A DNA stretch of 64,000 nucleotides from Prorocentrum cordatum (GCA_963575745.1 CAUYUJ010009591.1:112938-176937); one strand, 5' to 3'; positions 41,756 to 53,371 are shown, numbered from the stretch's first letter. The notes: generated by a model not told the origin, from the sequence alone. Program-made: numbers and translations.

Positions 41756-42049
41756 GCCGTGCCGTGACCCCCTCCACCGCCGCTGGAAGACCAAAGCCCC
41801 ACGATATCGACAAACGAAGCCAAGCACTCACGGGGCAGCCCGCAGCTTGGGCCCGCCGCCAGCCCAGACGGCGAGCATAAATCGGACGCAGCCCCGCACG
41901 CACTCGAGTGCACACACGTCGCCCTCGCACTACTCGTATTCCTTTCCGTCCTCCTCCCCATCATGATCGTCGTCGTCGTCCTCCTCCTCGCCCTCCCCTC
42001 CTCATCCTCCTCGTTTTCCTCGTCTTCCTCCAGCTCCAGCTCGGTTTCC

Positions 42050-42375
42050 AATCGGTTGCGCCATAAATTGCGCACTCGGCGGCTGGGAATAAAGCCGTCT
42101 CCCATCAGTTGCGCCATAGGTTGCACCCTCGGCGACCGAGAATAAAGCCGTCTCTCCTATCGGTTGCGCCATAGGTTGCGCCCTCGGCGGCCGAGAATAA
42201 GACCGTCTCGTTTCGGTTGCGCCATAGGTTGCGCCCTCGGCGGCCGAAAGTAAAACCGTCTCCTATCGGTGGTGCCATAGGTTGCGACCTCGGCGGCCGA
42301 GAATAAAACCGACTCCTATCGGTTGCGCCATAAATTGCGCCCGCGGCGGCCCAGAACAAAACCGTCGCGTAACGG
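42050..42375. repeat. 53-54 bp tandem repeat, six copies
   Basis: GGTTGCGCCATAGGTTGCG recurs near 42054, 42107, 42161, 42215, 42268 and 42321, each followed by a CCTCGGCGGCCGAGAATAA-type block with an inverted repeat (CTCGGCGGCCGAG) and a CCGTCTC block. Confidence 0.9.
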
Positions 42376-42754
42376 GTGCAACCAGACTGTTCAGATCAGC
42401 TCAGTTCAGCTCAGCTCAGTCCAGCTCAGATCAGTTCATCTCGCGAGAAACAGACTCGGGCTACGAGCCATCGAACCGAGGAGCAAACAATCAAAATCCT
42501 CGGGCCTCGATCCTCGAGGCCCTCGAAGGCGCCGCGCCGTCGCCGTCGCCGCGGCCGGCGCCGGCCGCGCCGCGCGAGGCACGGGAGGGCTTCCGAGCCA
42601 ACCAAAGCGGGCGGACCTCAAGGGGGCGGGTCGGCGGGGGCGTCCTAGAGGTGGGCGTCCCAAAGGGGGGGTGCAAATCGTGGCCTGAGGCACGTGCGCG
42701 GCACAAGAGGGGCCAGGAGACGCACTGGAAGGAGAAGCGGGGGCCATGAGATGT

Positions 42755-42788
42755 GGGGGATATCATGGCCCCCGCCATGATATCCCCC
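42755..42788. repeat. Perfect 15-bp inverted repeat, 4-base loop
   Basis: GGGGGATATCATGGC (42755-42769) and its exact reverse complement (42774-42788) flank CCCC. It stands alone, with no T-run, so it is not a terminator in the bacterial sense. Confidence 0.9.
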
Positions 42789-43429
42789 CCCCCGCTTATT
42801 ATCAACCCCCCTCTTGGCCGCCCCCGAAGTGCACGGTTACCCCCGGGGCCGTAGGCGACCCGAGAAGGAGGAGGAGGAGGTGGAGGAGGGAAAAGGGGAG
42901 GAGGAGATGGATCAGCGCGTGGTGGGAGACAGGGAGCGTGCACCAAGAAAGAGCCGCCTCCTGTGAAGGGGTGGGGACTCCAGGCAGCACACGAGGGCCA
43001 TCGACCTTTCGGCTTGGGCGAAAGTGGCCCACGCGCCTTCAAAGCAAGCAGTGAGTGGAATCCGACTGGCTATACTTGCAACTGGAGTGAATTTATGCCG
43101 CGCAGAAAGTGTTGCATACACTGACGCAGGGAAGCACCTCACCCCCTGTGAGGCTCTCGACCTGCCTGGTCAAACTCTTCACAAACATTGAGTTGAAGCA
43201 ACGCAAGGAGACCGGGGATGACTAATCCCGCGGACATCTCCGCTCCAACAAGTCAATTCATCATTCTGCGAAGCCTTTGCCCCGCCCCAGTCGTTCCGCG
43301 AGGTCTCTGCCCCGCCCCGGACCACATACCAGAGACACTGCAACACTTGGCATCATGCACAACTGATTCTGCTGGCCAGCCACATCGAAGGCAGGCAGAA
43401 AAGGCCAACAAATTGATGGAACGCGATGG

Positions 43430-43995
43430 ACTTCAGCGCTGCGGTGGGCGTCGGCCTTGTCGAACTTGACATCGCAGCCCTTCCACCAGACCATGTTGTC
43501 AGACTTCTTTAGCAAGTCAGCGCAGTCCTTCTCCACAGCCTTGCCGTTCTCGACGACGCACTCCTTCCACCAGTCCACGTTGTCAGACTTCTTAGCAAGT
43601 AGTCGCCCATCCAGCCGGAGACTGGCATAGCAGGCGTGGCCTTCTCGTCGAAGTCCTTGCCCCGCCCGTCCTTGACCCGCGTGAGATTCATTTCGTTCGC
43701 AATTTCGGCACAGCGGAACTGTATCTGTGGGTGACGCAGTCCTTGCCGCACGTGACATCGCAGCCCTTCCACCAGCCCACGTTGTCAGACTTCTTCTGCA
43801 GGTTGACGTCCTTGTTGATGTTGCGATGGCCTGGGGCATCGAAGACGACCTTGTAATGCATCTGCTCGGTGTAGAAGTCTTGAGTGGTGTAGGCGCTGGT
43901 CACTCCGCACTCGTGCTCCTCCTTCTGACTGTCCGTGTAGAACGCGAAGGCGATGGAGCCTGGTACCAGGCGTGCGACCTCGGCGGGCATGGCAG
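43430..43995 (-). pseudogene. Elongation factor 1-alpha pseudogene, rearranged
   Basis: Minus-strand pieces match eEF1A in order: EEHECGVTSAYTTQDFYTEQ then VVFDAPGHRNINKD (the G-domain region whose DAPGH is the G3 motif), then in another frame EIANEMN and PAMPVSGWMGDYLL. The eEF1A phrase LLKKSDNMxWWKG occurs three times, at about 43764-43805, 43558-43600 and 43473-43515 (plus coordinates), instead of once; the last is followed by GCDVKFDKADAH and RVPS. Frames change at least twice and most of the middle of the G domain is missing. This is a non-functional copy, probably retroposed and then internally duplicated. The functional protein delivers aminoacyl-tRNA to the ribosome. Confidence 0.8.
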
Positions 43996-44204
43996 ACTGG
44001 AGGGGAACGATCCGAAAAAACTCTGGGGGCGGATCGAACGCGAAAAGTTCGAGCCCCAAGCTCCTGGACCTGACCAGAAGTGAAATGCTGCGGTGTCCTC
44101 GGCCCCCAGAGGCCGAGGACTTGAGCCAGGGGGGAAGGAGGAGATGGAGGGGGAGACCCGGTCCCATCTGGCAGGTCATCCGAGGCGCCCGCACCGCCAG
44201 AGCC

Positions 44205-45227
44205 CTATCGCCGCGCCAGAGTCCACGCCCTGGCATCCCTTCGGCAGATAACGCGGAAACGGCCTGCAGCAGGCCGCAAGGCTCGCGAAGTGCTTTGGGG
44301 CCCCTCGGACCTGAGCTTATTAAACGCGTTTAGAAGAACATCGTGTGCTATGGCAATGGAGGCGGCTTCTTCGCACGAGAGAGGCAAAGGGAAAAGAAGG
44401 AGCCCAGCGAACACCTCCGCCCCCCACCAGGGTGGGAGCCTAGGCAGATTAGCACGCATCACTCCAAGAAGAGCTGGGCAGACAAGATAGTGCACGATCT
44501 GGTCGCCAGCAACACATTGGCATCCGAACCTGCATCCCAGGGTGGCCTGGCGGTATGTCCGTGAGGTATTCCCAGCATTACATATACTGCGCAAAAGACT
44601 GAGCTGAACGAAGGGAGCAATATGCTGGCCGACCATTTTTAGCCGAGAGAAACACAGTTGGGCTCCGGGAGCCCCAACTTGGCCAACTTCAGGAAACCTC
44701 GAAGCCCAATACTGAAGACGCCTCAGAACAAGCTCAGGAAACGGAACCAGGGGCTGATGTGGGAGAACAAGCTTGGTCATTTTCTTCTGAAACCCATGCT
44801 CGAAGACGGCGGGGGCGGACGGGATTCTGGATAACTCGCGATAGTTCTGGGCCATCATTAAAACGAAAGACTTGGTATACACGGGATGAAGATGGGCATC
44901 CAGGTGGCATTCGGGGTCATCAAACGCGTCCTCGGTTTTCTCGATGCAGGCGAAAAAGACCGACGAGGCGAGGGTAGCACGATATGCAGCTGCACGAGCT
45001 TCGCGCGTGAGAGACCTGGCCCGAGATAGCTTTCCCCCGAGGGACTTCGTTCCCACCAACATGCGATCAGAAAGGGCATGCCGAGGAGCACATGTTAAAG
45101 ACTGCAGACCGAGATGCACTTGCCAACAGCAGTCGGCCGTGGGCGGAAAGAACTGGGCGATGTACATGAGCACGGTGACCGCTATCTGGTTGTACGCCAC
45201 GAGAGACATCGACAGGCCTAACTTCAA
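44205..45227 (-). pseudogene. LINE reverse transcriptase C-terminal region with zinc knuckle
   Basis: A 340-residue reading, mostly helical, containing CRFGCQCVAGDQIVHYLVC (C-X3-C-X-C...H-X3-C type), the knuckle that follows the thumb of APE-type LINE polymerases. It is in the same frame as the FADD-bearing segment upstream but separated by an in-frame stop at about 45243. The ending is Arg-rich (VICRRDARAWTLARR). The 3' end of the element is not precisely visible. Confidence 0.72.
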
Positions 45228-46619
45228 AGACTTAATGAAGCGTCAGCGGTCGCGGAACTTGACCAGCGGGGCGGCCCAAGATTCCTCTTGGGCCCTGATC
45301 CCACACATCACTTCAAGATACTTGCAACACTTGGACATCCCGAACCTCCGAACCCTGATCCCCTGCTGTTGGAACGTTCTCTCCTCCTCCTCCGTGTTGA
45401 AGTCGCTGTAAAATAATATCACCGTCTTTTTGAGGTTCGGGATGAGCTCAGCGGCAGGCCCTGCAAGCATCATAACTTTCATGAAAATACGCACGGCCGT
45501 GTAGCTGTCAAAGGCGGCGGATGCAACATCGTCGGCGAAGGCGCCGTGCAAGTGGGCAGGACACGGCAGCCGAAGACAAAGCAAGCGTAAAATCGGATCG
45601 AACCCCAGGGCGAACACGCTTCCCGAGAGTGGGCATCCTTGTTAAATCCCGCGGAGGATCCGAAAAGAGCAGTGAGACACCCCGCCCAAGAGAATGGTGG
45701 CTGTAACCTTGGCATAGAGCGTCTTTATCGCATTCAGCACAAACCCGGGGAAATTCATTTTCTCGAATACGAAAAGATCCCATCATGGCATAAACTGGGG
45801 AAGGCTGCCTTAATGTCCAGCAGGATAGCGCCTGCAGTCCGTCGCCGCAAAAGGCCTGCTCCTACGACCATGTGCGTCTCAAACTCAATCGAGTTGTCAA
45901 GCATGTTACGGTGTTTGACGAAGCCCCTGTGGATCCCAATAGCGGTGTCCACGCAAAACCTCCTTCAGGCGGCAGTTGATCGCGACAGCGACAATTTTGT
46001 TGATCGAGCTGGAGAGGGAGATGGGGCGGGTCATTTCAGGGGTCCTCCAGAGCTCGAACCCATCGCGGTCCAGGGAGCCTTTGGGAAGGAAGACCGAGTT
46101 GCTGAGGTTGAAGTCGTCCGAAACCTGGCCGAAATCCATGATGTGCTGGCACGTGGCGAAGGCGGCCCACCAAACGAATAAATTCCCTTTGGGCCAGGCA
46201 GAGTAACATAGCCCGTCAGGGCCAGGGGCGGAATCGTGAAGCCGATCTAAAACTCCATAACATTGCTCTGCAGAAAGCCTCCAAATCTGGGCCTCCCTAA
46301 CTTCTTGAATATGTTCCTCTAGCTGCGCTCGCGGCAATTTGAGATGAAACAGAGGCGTGAACTTGGCTCCAGTGAGCGGCGAGAGCATGAGCCCCAGCCT
46401 CAGCAGTCGGGAAAGCGTTCCCGTCGGCATCCGTGATGCCCGTGAGGAAGATTCTCCGGTTTTCGGAGACCAGGCCGATACCAATCTCTGAAGACGTGCA
46501 GCTCGGTGCTCATAAAACTGGGGGGATTCCGCGGTATGTCCGATGATTTCCTCATATTCTTTCTGGTGCCGAGCGGCAGCAATCTTGGCCATATACTCTT
46601 GAAAGGCTGACTGATTGTG
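45228..46619 (-). pseudogene. LINE reverse transcriptase core, frameshifted
   Basis: The first part (46592-45906) has LHDSAPGPDGLCYSAW, NSVFLPKGS and RPISLSSSINKIVA, the early palm/finger motifs. After a shift, 45952-45755 gives RGFVKHRNMLDN and GAILLDIKAAFPSLCHDGIF (motif A, catalytic Asp). After further shifts, 45617-45243 gives the region after motif B (LFALGFDPILR type) and HGAFADDVASAAF, the FADD catalytic pair of motif C. So all key motifs are present but spread over at least three frames. In life this would copy element RNA at the nicked target. Confidence 0.82.
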
Positions 46620-47900
46620 TCACCTGCCACTGTCAGGGTCGAGAAAGTTGAGCAGCACGGGGATGGCCTTGACAGCCTTCTTCAGCGTGCTTATCTTGTG
46701 GCTCCGCATGGCGCGATTCACCGCGAACAGCCACTGCAAATGCTGCTCGGCGGAGCTGGGCGGAAGCTCGGAAAGGCGGTGCTGAACGAGACGGCCTGCT
46801 TCGTGCATAAGGCACGTGAGTTCTTCAACCATCAGCGGCGGATTATCTTCGCATACCCCATGCTCGCTGATCAGCTTTTCGAGCAAGATCGGATACAGAG
46901 GGTGGCGGGAGACCCACGAGGCGACGGCCCGAGCGCGGCTGCCTCCACCTCCGTCCAGACGCAGGTGCACCGGTGCGTGGTCGCTCGGGAGGTCGGCTTT
47001 ACAGATGTTCCAGGAGGTCCCTGAGGTCGGTTTCAAATCCAGGCGATCCCCAGTGAACATATTAGTATAAATGCGGTCGATCCTGGAAACGCTAACCACA
47101 TTCCCATTACGAGTGGCGTGGTGGGTCGGATTCTCTTGGTAACATTCCACAGCGTTGGGCAATAAAGACCAGAACTTGTGAGCGAGGGAGTCGGGGCTGT
47201 TGATCTGCGCAGAGCCGTCTACTCGCTGGGTGCCCTCGCCCAGCTCGCAAAAGTTGAAGTCTCCAACCAAGAAGAAGAGGCCCTGGACAGCATGCGAAAA
47301 ATCAGCGCACAGGCGAATGATCCTGATTTTCTCTCTGCGGCGGCAACTCGGGTCGAGATGGAGGTCCAGGATGGCAAGCGAGAAAGGGTCGGACTGGAAA
47401 GTGACAGCATGGAAACGCCCAGGAATAATCACAGCATGTTGATGCTGAGGAAGCAGAACGAGAAGAGAGCGAGCAAGCATGATAGCGCCCCCGCCAGCGT
47501 GACTGTCGGGGCAGAACGCACAGAAAGATTCATGGCAAGGGAACTCGGTACGCAACGATTCGCGACCCCCTTCATGGCCGTGCGTTTCTTGTAAGCAAAT
47601 GATATTGCTTGCTCTAGTTAGGTTAGTAAGTCGATCGAAGGTCTTGAGTGTCGTGGTCCCCAGAGACCGCGCCGAACAGGGTATGACAGTTCCAGGTAGC
47701 AATCCAAATACCTCAGCCACTGGCCAGGGACGGCGGAAAAGAGAGGCGAGAACTCTCCGGGTTCTCAGGCGAAGGCGGCTGGGCTCCAAAAACAGCAATT
47801 GACAGAGCAGGCGAGCAGCGGGCAGAGGACGCGGGGGCAGCAGGGGGAGACGCGGGCAACAGAGGCAGCGAAGAAGCAGGAAAAGACGAAAGACCTGCAC
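46620..47900 (-). pseudogene. LINE APE-type endonuclease domain
   Basis: A 426-residue reading with the exonuclease-endonuclease-phosphatase landmarks in order: NIICLQETHG (catalytic Glu), LAILDLHLDPS, FFLVGDFNFCELG (GDFN), SRIDRIYTNM and LPSDHAPVHLRL (catalytic SDH). These residues coordinate metal and nick target DNA. It is in the same frame as the start of the reverse transcriptase and is separated from it by a single TGA at 46620-46622. This part is better preserved than the polymerase. The N-terminal 60 residues are Leu/Arg/Pro-rich and probably not part of the protein. Confidence 0.85.
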
Positions 47901-47922
47901 ACGATACTAGGCTGGCGTCACT

Positions 47923-49059
47923 TCAGTACTGCTGGACGGAGGCCTGGGCCTGCTCGACCATCCAATTGGCGGTCGCCTCGGTGATGCTCCATTCGGAGAG
48001 CTGGTCGCTGATCGGCTTCAGCTCGTACATACCTCCAGGAGCGTCGGACAACTTGAAGATCTCCCAGCGGTCATTCTCGGTGGTGATGCTGAACACGCCT
48101 TTGAACAGGTTGGTGCCGATCTTGACCGACGGGCTCCACTTGCCTGCGTTCTCGAGGTGCTTGCGGACGGGCGGCCAGAGAGCGCTCAGGACGCGGTTCT
48201 CCTGGCGGGCTTGCAGCGGCATATCCCTGCGGCATCGAAGTGGATGAAGGGAGGTGTTGCGGCAGTCCTGCCACGTCACGGGATTCGCGAGGAACCAGTC
48301 GTGGAAGTCGCGGGCCTTTTGCTCGGAGTTGAAGGTGACGGCGAACGCTTGTGAAACTCTGTGGAAATGTCCTGCCATCCCTTCGCTAATGGTGACAGGA
48401 AGTCTGCTTTTCATCTGGTTGAAGACTGTGCGCCTGTACGGCTCGGTGACTGGGCGAGGAAACCCACTGATCCAACGTCTGGTCGGGTCGATCTGGTTGA
48501 GCTCGTCGCTGGCGAGGTCGATCACGGGCATCTCGGAAAAGCTGGAGCCGACGCTGGTGCCCCTCCCCAGGCGTCGGGACTTGGATGGCGGACGAGTTGA
48601 AGCGGAGCCTGCGTCGGACGGAGCACGTTGAAGTTCAGCAAGAGATGCTTCAAGCCTGGCCATCTTCTCATTCATCTGACGTTGAATCTCGAGCCCTGCG
48701 TTCTTGGCGGTGGGGTTGCCGTCCTCGGTGTCTAAGAAGGCGGCGTTGGTGGCGGCTTCTTGATGGGCATGCTCGAGTCGGGGAACTCGTAGGTCCATGT
48801 CGAGAACTAGGGCTTCGTGAGCTTTCTTGGCCTCATCGAACTTGCCCTCCATGGCGAGCTCAAGAACGGAAATATTCTCCTCAAGTCCTTCTGCAACGGC
48901 GAGACGCTCTTTGACATCTTTGATGTCATCCCTCATGGCGTTCATGCCGCCGTTCATTCCCTCGAGAACCCGAAGAAGCTGAGCGTTGGATACCTCGGCG
49001 GCGGCCATTGCACTGCCAGGGAACGAGACAAGAAACTGGAGATAAAACTCTGGTGGCAA
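47923..49059 (-). CDS. LINE ORF1-like RNA-binding protein
   Basis: 378 residues, intact. Residues 25-140 are charged heptad-like helix (coiled coil: NGGMNAMRDDIKDVKERLAV and QRQMNEKMARLEASLAELQR), then a Ser/Arg linker, then from about residue 195 a globular domain (RWISGFPRPVTEPYRRTVFN, FAVTFNSEQKARDFHDWFL) with the feel of an RRM-like fold, and a C-terminal domain. Coiled coil plus RNA-binding fold is the layout of LINE ORF1 proteins, which coat the element RNA. An alternative start is the internal MAAAEVSNAQ at about 49011. Upstream lies a genomic spliced-leader sequence; downstream, 22 bp away, the endonuclease reading begins. Confidence 0.75.
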   Translation of the reverse strand: MPPEFYLQFLVSFPGSAMAAAEVSNAQLLRVLEGMNGGMNAMRDDIKDVKERLAVAEGLEENISVLELAMEGKFDEAKKAHEALVLDMDLRVPRLEHAHQEAATNAAFLDTEDGNPTAKNAGLEIQRQMNEKMARLEASLAELQRAPSDAGSASTRPPSKSRRLGRGTSVGSSFSEMPVIDLASDELNQIDPTRRWISGFPRPVTEPYRRTVFNQMKSRLPVTISEGMAGHFHRVSQAFAVTFNSEQKARDFHDWFLANPVTWQDCRNTSLHPLRCRRDMPLQARQENRVLSALWPPVRKHLENAGKWSPSVKIGTNLFKGVFSITTENDRWEIFKLSDAPGGMYELKPISDQLSEWSITEATANWMVEQAQASVQQY

Positions 49060-49163
49060 AATGCCTCAGTGCGCGAAAAGGGTCAACCCCCGACCCTTGT
49101 GTCACGGGCCAAGTCGGGAGCAGCCCTGCTCTGACATGGCCAGCTGCCTTGAGGAGATGGCAA

Positions 49164-49185
49164 CTTGAGCCAAAATGACTACGGA
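49164..49185 (-). other. Genomic relict of the dinoflagellate spliced leader at the LINE 5' end
   Basis: The minus strand carries a 22-nt sequence ending CATTTTGGCTCAAG that matches the known dinoflagellate spliced leader at 21 of 22 positions; the one difference is T for C at position 8 (CCGTAGT for CCGTAGC). It lies 104 bp upstream of the ORF1 ATG in the same sense. It shows that the inserted copy came from a trans-spliced RNA. Confidence 0.88.
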
Positions 49186-49195
49186 AGGAGATTGA

Positions 49196-49261
49196 GGGGG
49201 AGGAGGAGGAGGAGGAGGAGGAGGAGGAGGAGGAGGAGGAGGAGGAGGAGGAGGAGGAGGA
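49196..49261. repeat. (GGA)n microsatellite just upstream of the LINE
   Basis: About 21 GGA triplets beginning 11 bp beyond the spliced-leader relict. Confidence 0.97.
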
Positions 49262-50180
49262 CGGGTCCCCCAAGTCCTTCGGAGAAACCCTCCACCCCAA
49301 GGTCGGCGGGCGGAGCCCAGCGGGGCCGGCCGGGCGGGCGGACCGGCGGGTCGGGCAGACAGGCCCTCGTGCTCGTGCGCGGGAACACACCTGGCGAGTC
49401 TCCGACCCGGGGGGTCTTCCCGAGAGTACAGTCGGACTCGATTGAGGAGGGCACGCGAGAGGGCACAGGACCCTTTCCGAGGGGCACACTGCCAGTGGAA
49501 TGTAGGAGGCATGGGTCGCGAGACACAGGACACAAGGGTACCCTTGACCTGGCAGGGGCGACCTACTAATACGGGCCGGCTGTAGGAGATGTCACGTCGC
49601 CTCGTCTTTATCAGGAGGGCGTAGTGACCCAAACGGCGGCCCGAACCTTATCCGAACGTGGCCCCCGAGATTTTCGGACCGCGCCCGAGTGTGACCGACA
49701 TGTTTGCTTCGAAGTCCATACGATTCAAATTTCGGTCACAAAATCGGACACACTCCGTTTTAGGTCACAATTTCGGGCATGGTTCCAGTCACAGATTCTT
49801 CGGCCGGGGCCACACACGTTTCGGCTGATAGGGGCCGGGCGGCATGAGAAGTGCTCATTTACATTATGTGTTTATGTTAAGTATTCGGAAGTAATGACTG
49901 TGCTGTGCTAACTATTCGTGTCGTTGCCGCCGCCAACACCCTCGATGTTGACACTTTACGGCTTCGGATATCTTCGTTCAAACCTGTTGGTCCTCGGGGG
50001 GGCTCAGTGGCTGGTGCGGTAGCCGTCGCCGACGCCGACGCCACCGCTGTCGAGGTTGGAGGGTCGAGGATCGTGATTCCAGGATTTGGCGCGTTTCTGC
50101 CCTTTGGGGGCCTCTGAGGGCCTTCGACGCCACCGCTGCCGTCGCTGCCACCGTCACCGCCCCCGTCAAGGGAAGGGAAG
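49262..50180. other. Unique GC-rich then mixed region, no gene
   Basis: Open readings at 49262-49630 reflect GC bias. 49680-49830 has several TCACAAAATCGG / TCACAATTTCGG / TCACAGATTCTTCGG short repeats. I see no protein family. Confidence 0.5.
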
Positions 50181-50218
50181 GAGGAGGAGGAGGAGGAGGA
50201 GGAGGAGGAGGAGGGAGG
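50181..50218. repeat. (GGA)n microsatellite
   Basis: About 12 GGA triplets. Confidence 0.95.
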
Positions 50219-50594
50219 TTCATGAGGTTCTGTGCGGTTATGTGGGATCCTGGAAATGTCCTGGATCCTCATCCTGGTCATCACCGTGTATCCTCATCAT
50301 CTGGTGTCTTCCATCCTTCTCCACATCCTCCTCGTATTGACTCTCCCCTTCCCACCACAGCCGCACCATCATCTCTATCATCACAATTCGAATCTCCCTC
50401 CAGCGATTGCATTTGCTCTCAACCATTGTGGTGTTGGGCCTTCGCTTTGACGAGGCAGCGCCCCGCGTTCATTCTGCTCTCGTCCTCTCCTCTTCCTCCT
50501 CCTCCCTCTCCCCCTCCTCCCTCCTCCTATCCCTGCCTCAGCCCTCCACACAGGTCAACCATTTCGGCACAACCCTAAAACGTTTCGTGGTCCC

Positions 50595-51900
50595 ATTGAG
50601 AGCTCCACCGAAAGCACCAGTGGCTGCGTTCGCATGCGCCAGTCGCACCAATTTCGGCACACCCCGCACGCGCTTCGCGGACCCACACGCCCATAGGGAA
50701 CTCCACCGAAGGCCCCAGTGGCTGCTTTCGCTCGGGCCCGTCGCACCCATGTCGGCACACCCCTCCCACGCTTCGTGGCCGCATAGGGAGCTCCACTGAT
50801 GGCCCCAGCGGCTGCGTCGCATGCGCCCGTCGCAGTCATTGTAGCACATCCCTCGCACACTTCGTGGCTCCATAGGGAGCTCCACCGAACGTCCCCCAGT
50901 GGTTGCGTTCGCATGTGCCCGCCGCACCCGTTTCGACACAACCCTCACACGCATCGTGGCTCAACAAGGAGCGCCACCGAAGGCCCCAGTGGCTGCCTCG
51001 GCATGCGCCCGCCGCACCCATGTCGGCACACCCCTCACACGCTTGGTGGCCCCATAATAGGGAGCAGAAAATCCACCCTCATAATAAGCACCCCGACAAG
51101 CGAAGCCGCTTAGCAAACGCACCCAAGGCAGGAATCGAACAGGGCAGGACTGTTTAGTAAACGCCCAGGGCCGTTTAGCAAACGCCAATCATCGGGGTCG
51201 GGTTTGTTCCCCATTGATATAGGGAGCTCCATCAACTGCAGATGAGTGGGACCTTCGCCTGGATATCCCCCATAGAGATCTCCACCGAAGGCCCCAATGG
51301 CTGCGTTCGCATGCGCCCGCGGAACCGGTTTCGGCACACCCCTCACACGCTTCGTGGTTCAATAGGAGCTCCACCGAAGGCCACAATGGCTGCGTTCGCC
51401 TGCGCCCGCCGCACCCATGTCGGCACACCCCTCGCACGGGGCCCCGGAGGAGAGCCACCGAAGGCCCCAGCGGCTGTGTTCGCATGCGCCCGCCTCACCT
51501 CTTTCGGCACACCCCTCACACGTTTCGTGGCCACATAGGGGGCTCCACCGAAGGCCCCAGTGGCTGCGTTCGCAAGCTCCGTCCGCACTCATTTCGGCTC
51601 ACCCCTCACACGATTCGTGGCCCCGGAGGGAGCGCCACCAAAGGCCCCAGTGGCGGTGTTCTCATGAGTCCGCCAAGCTTATTTCGGTGCGTCCCTCACA
51701 CGTTTCGTGGCCCATAGGGAGCTCCACCGAACGCCCCAGTGGCGGTGGTCGCGTGCGTCCGCCCCACTCATTTCGGCATACCCATAGGGAGCTCCACCGA
51801 TGGCAACAGTGGCTGCGGTCGCATGCGCTCGCCGCACACATTTCGGCACATTCCTCGCACGCTTAGTGGCCCCATAGGGAGCTCCACGGAAGACAATACT
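50595..51900. repeat. Satellite of about 90-95 bp, more than twelve copies
   Basis: The phrase AGCTCCACCGAAGGCCCCAG recurs near 50601, 50697, 50790, 50880, 50971 and onward to about 51890. Each copy continues GTGGCTGCGTTCGCATGCGC, then CGCACCCATTTCGGCACAC and CCCTCACACGCTTCGTGG. The block at 51050-51260 is an interruption. Long ORFs in all frames are artefacts. Confidence 0.93.
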
Positions 51901-51904
51901 CACA

Positions 51905-52795
51905 ACTGCGTGTTACTCAGAACTGCAGATGGTTGGGTCCTTGGCCAGGCTAATCGTATATTCGGTCAGCCGTATGCCCAGCTGCTGCTGCTCCACGCCT
52001 TTGGCTGCCCCCTTGGCACCCCTGACGGGGGCCCAGCGCACGACCTCGCGAGATTTCAGGATATGGCTAGCTCAAGATACAGTGCCAGAGTTCCGTAAGA
52101 TCTGGCGGTCCTCTTCATGGAGCCCGAGAGGAGCAATCGGAACCCATGGAAACCACAGAAATCATGGAAATCTGTAACGTAGCATTACGATGACCTCTTG
52201 CGCCTCTGCGGTGGAGGCAACCTCGCGATGGTTTGCCAGAGGCAGCCAAACGTTGGACAGTTCCGACCTCGAGCGCGCCGCTGGCGAGCCTCGCCTGCCC
52301 TTTCCCCCAGCGAGCACGCGGAGGACGCACTCTGCGAGCTGGGCACGGCAGCCTGCACGGCGCGGGAGCTGCATCCTCCATCGCATGTATGAGCCTGCGG
52401 CGGGCCCTGACATCCTCGCATCGCGACAGACACACACACACACACTCGACCACACAACGACCCCTGACGTGCCCCAGCGCCGTCAAGGACACGCATCTGG
52501 ATGAAACACCGGTCGCCTGAAGTACCAGATCTGTGTGCAGCCACGCTGCGAAAACAACAAAAAGCGTCGGATGTCTGGGGGTGCTGGTGCCAGGGCACTA
52601 GATGACGGAACAGGTACTTTCAGTCGAGGGCACTGGCGGGTACAGCAGCAGCGAGGAGACCCTGCAATGCACCTTGAAACTCTGACAGACTGCACGAAGC
52701 CTCAATAATATCCGCCTCTGTCCCCGGCCTCCTTCGCTCCCTTCTATAAGGGGGAACGTTGGGGGGACCTGCTCAGATAGAGGGAACCTCAACCT
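51905..52795. other. Non-repetitive region, no supported gene
   Basis: Mixed-composition DNA with a perfect CA run at 52430-52445. Short ORFs overlap on both strands without recognisable motifs. Flanked by the 90-bp satellite and the family B remnant. Confidence 0.5.
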
Positions 52796-53119
52796 GGAAT
52801 CGGCGATACATCGCCGCTGGATCGGCGACAGGCCCCCCGATGGCGAAACCGCACGTTCCTCGGCGAGGTGGGCTGTCAGGCCCAGTCGACGATCAGTGGG
52901 CGATTGGGGATCGATGCTTCCCTCCCTAAACCGTCGATGTTTCCCCCCTAGGTCTATTCCCCCCTAACGCTGCCACCGATATGGGCAGGAGGAGGAGGAG
53001 AAGGAGAAATTGTCTGACATTGGCAACGCCTGCCCATTGGCTCACTCGACTCGGCAGCACGAGCACCGAGCACCACTCCGTCGAGAGTCGAAGGCGCCTG
53101 CCTCTCAGGATCCTGTGAA

Positions 53120-53216
53120 TAGGCGATTCATCCGCGACATCGACGCGATGATAATCTGGCTCCACGTCGAGCCGCATCGCTAGTACATCGGCGATACGGC
53201 GCCATCCTCCGACCCC
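53120..53216 (-). repeat. Inverted-repeat element family B, copy 3 (minus)
   Basis: The reverse complement starts GGGGTCGGAGGATGGCG and continues CGATGTACTAGCGATGCGGC, then TCGACGTGG, matching the left half of 6267-6422. The other terminus is degraded. Related CGGCGATACATCGCCG and GGATCGGCGACAGG motifs at 52798-52830 suggest further decayed sequence of the family. Confidence 0.7.
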
Positions 53217-53301
53217 TGACAAGAGGGAGGAGGCCGACGACGAAGAGGACGGCGACGCCTCCTTGAGGACCCCCCAACACCGCGAGGGCTGTTGCGGGGG
53301 A

Positions 53302-53303
<2 letters not shown>

Positions 53304-53371
<68 letters not shown>

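Noticed and set aside
42755-42788. Hairpin as a rho-independent terminator
   Set aside because: Eukaryotic context, no T-run, no upstream gene.
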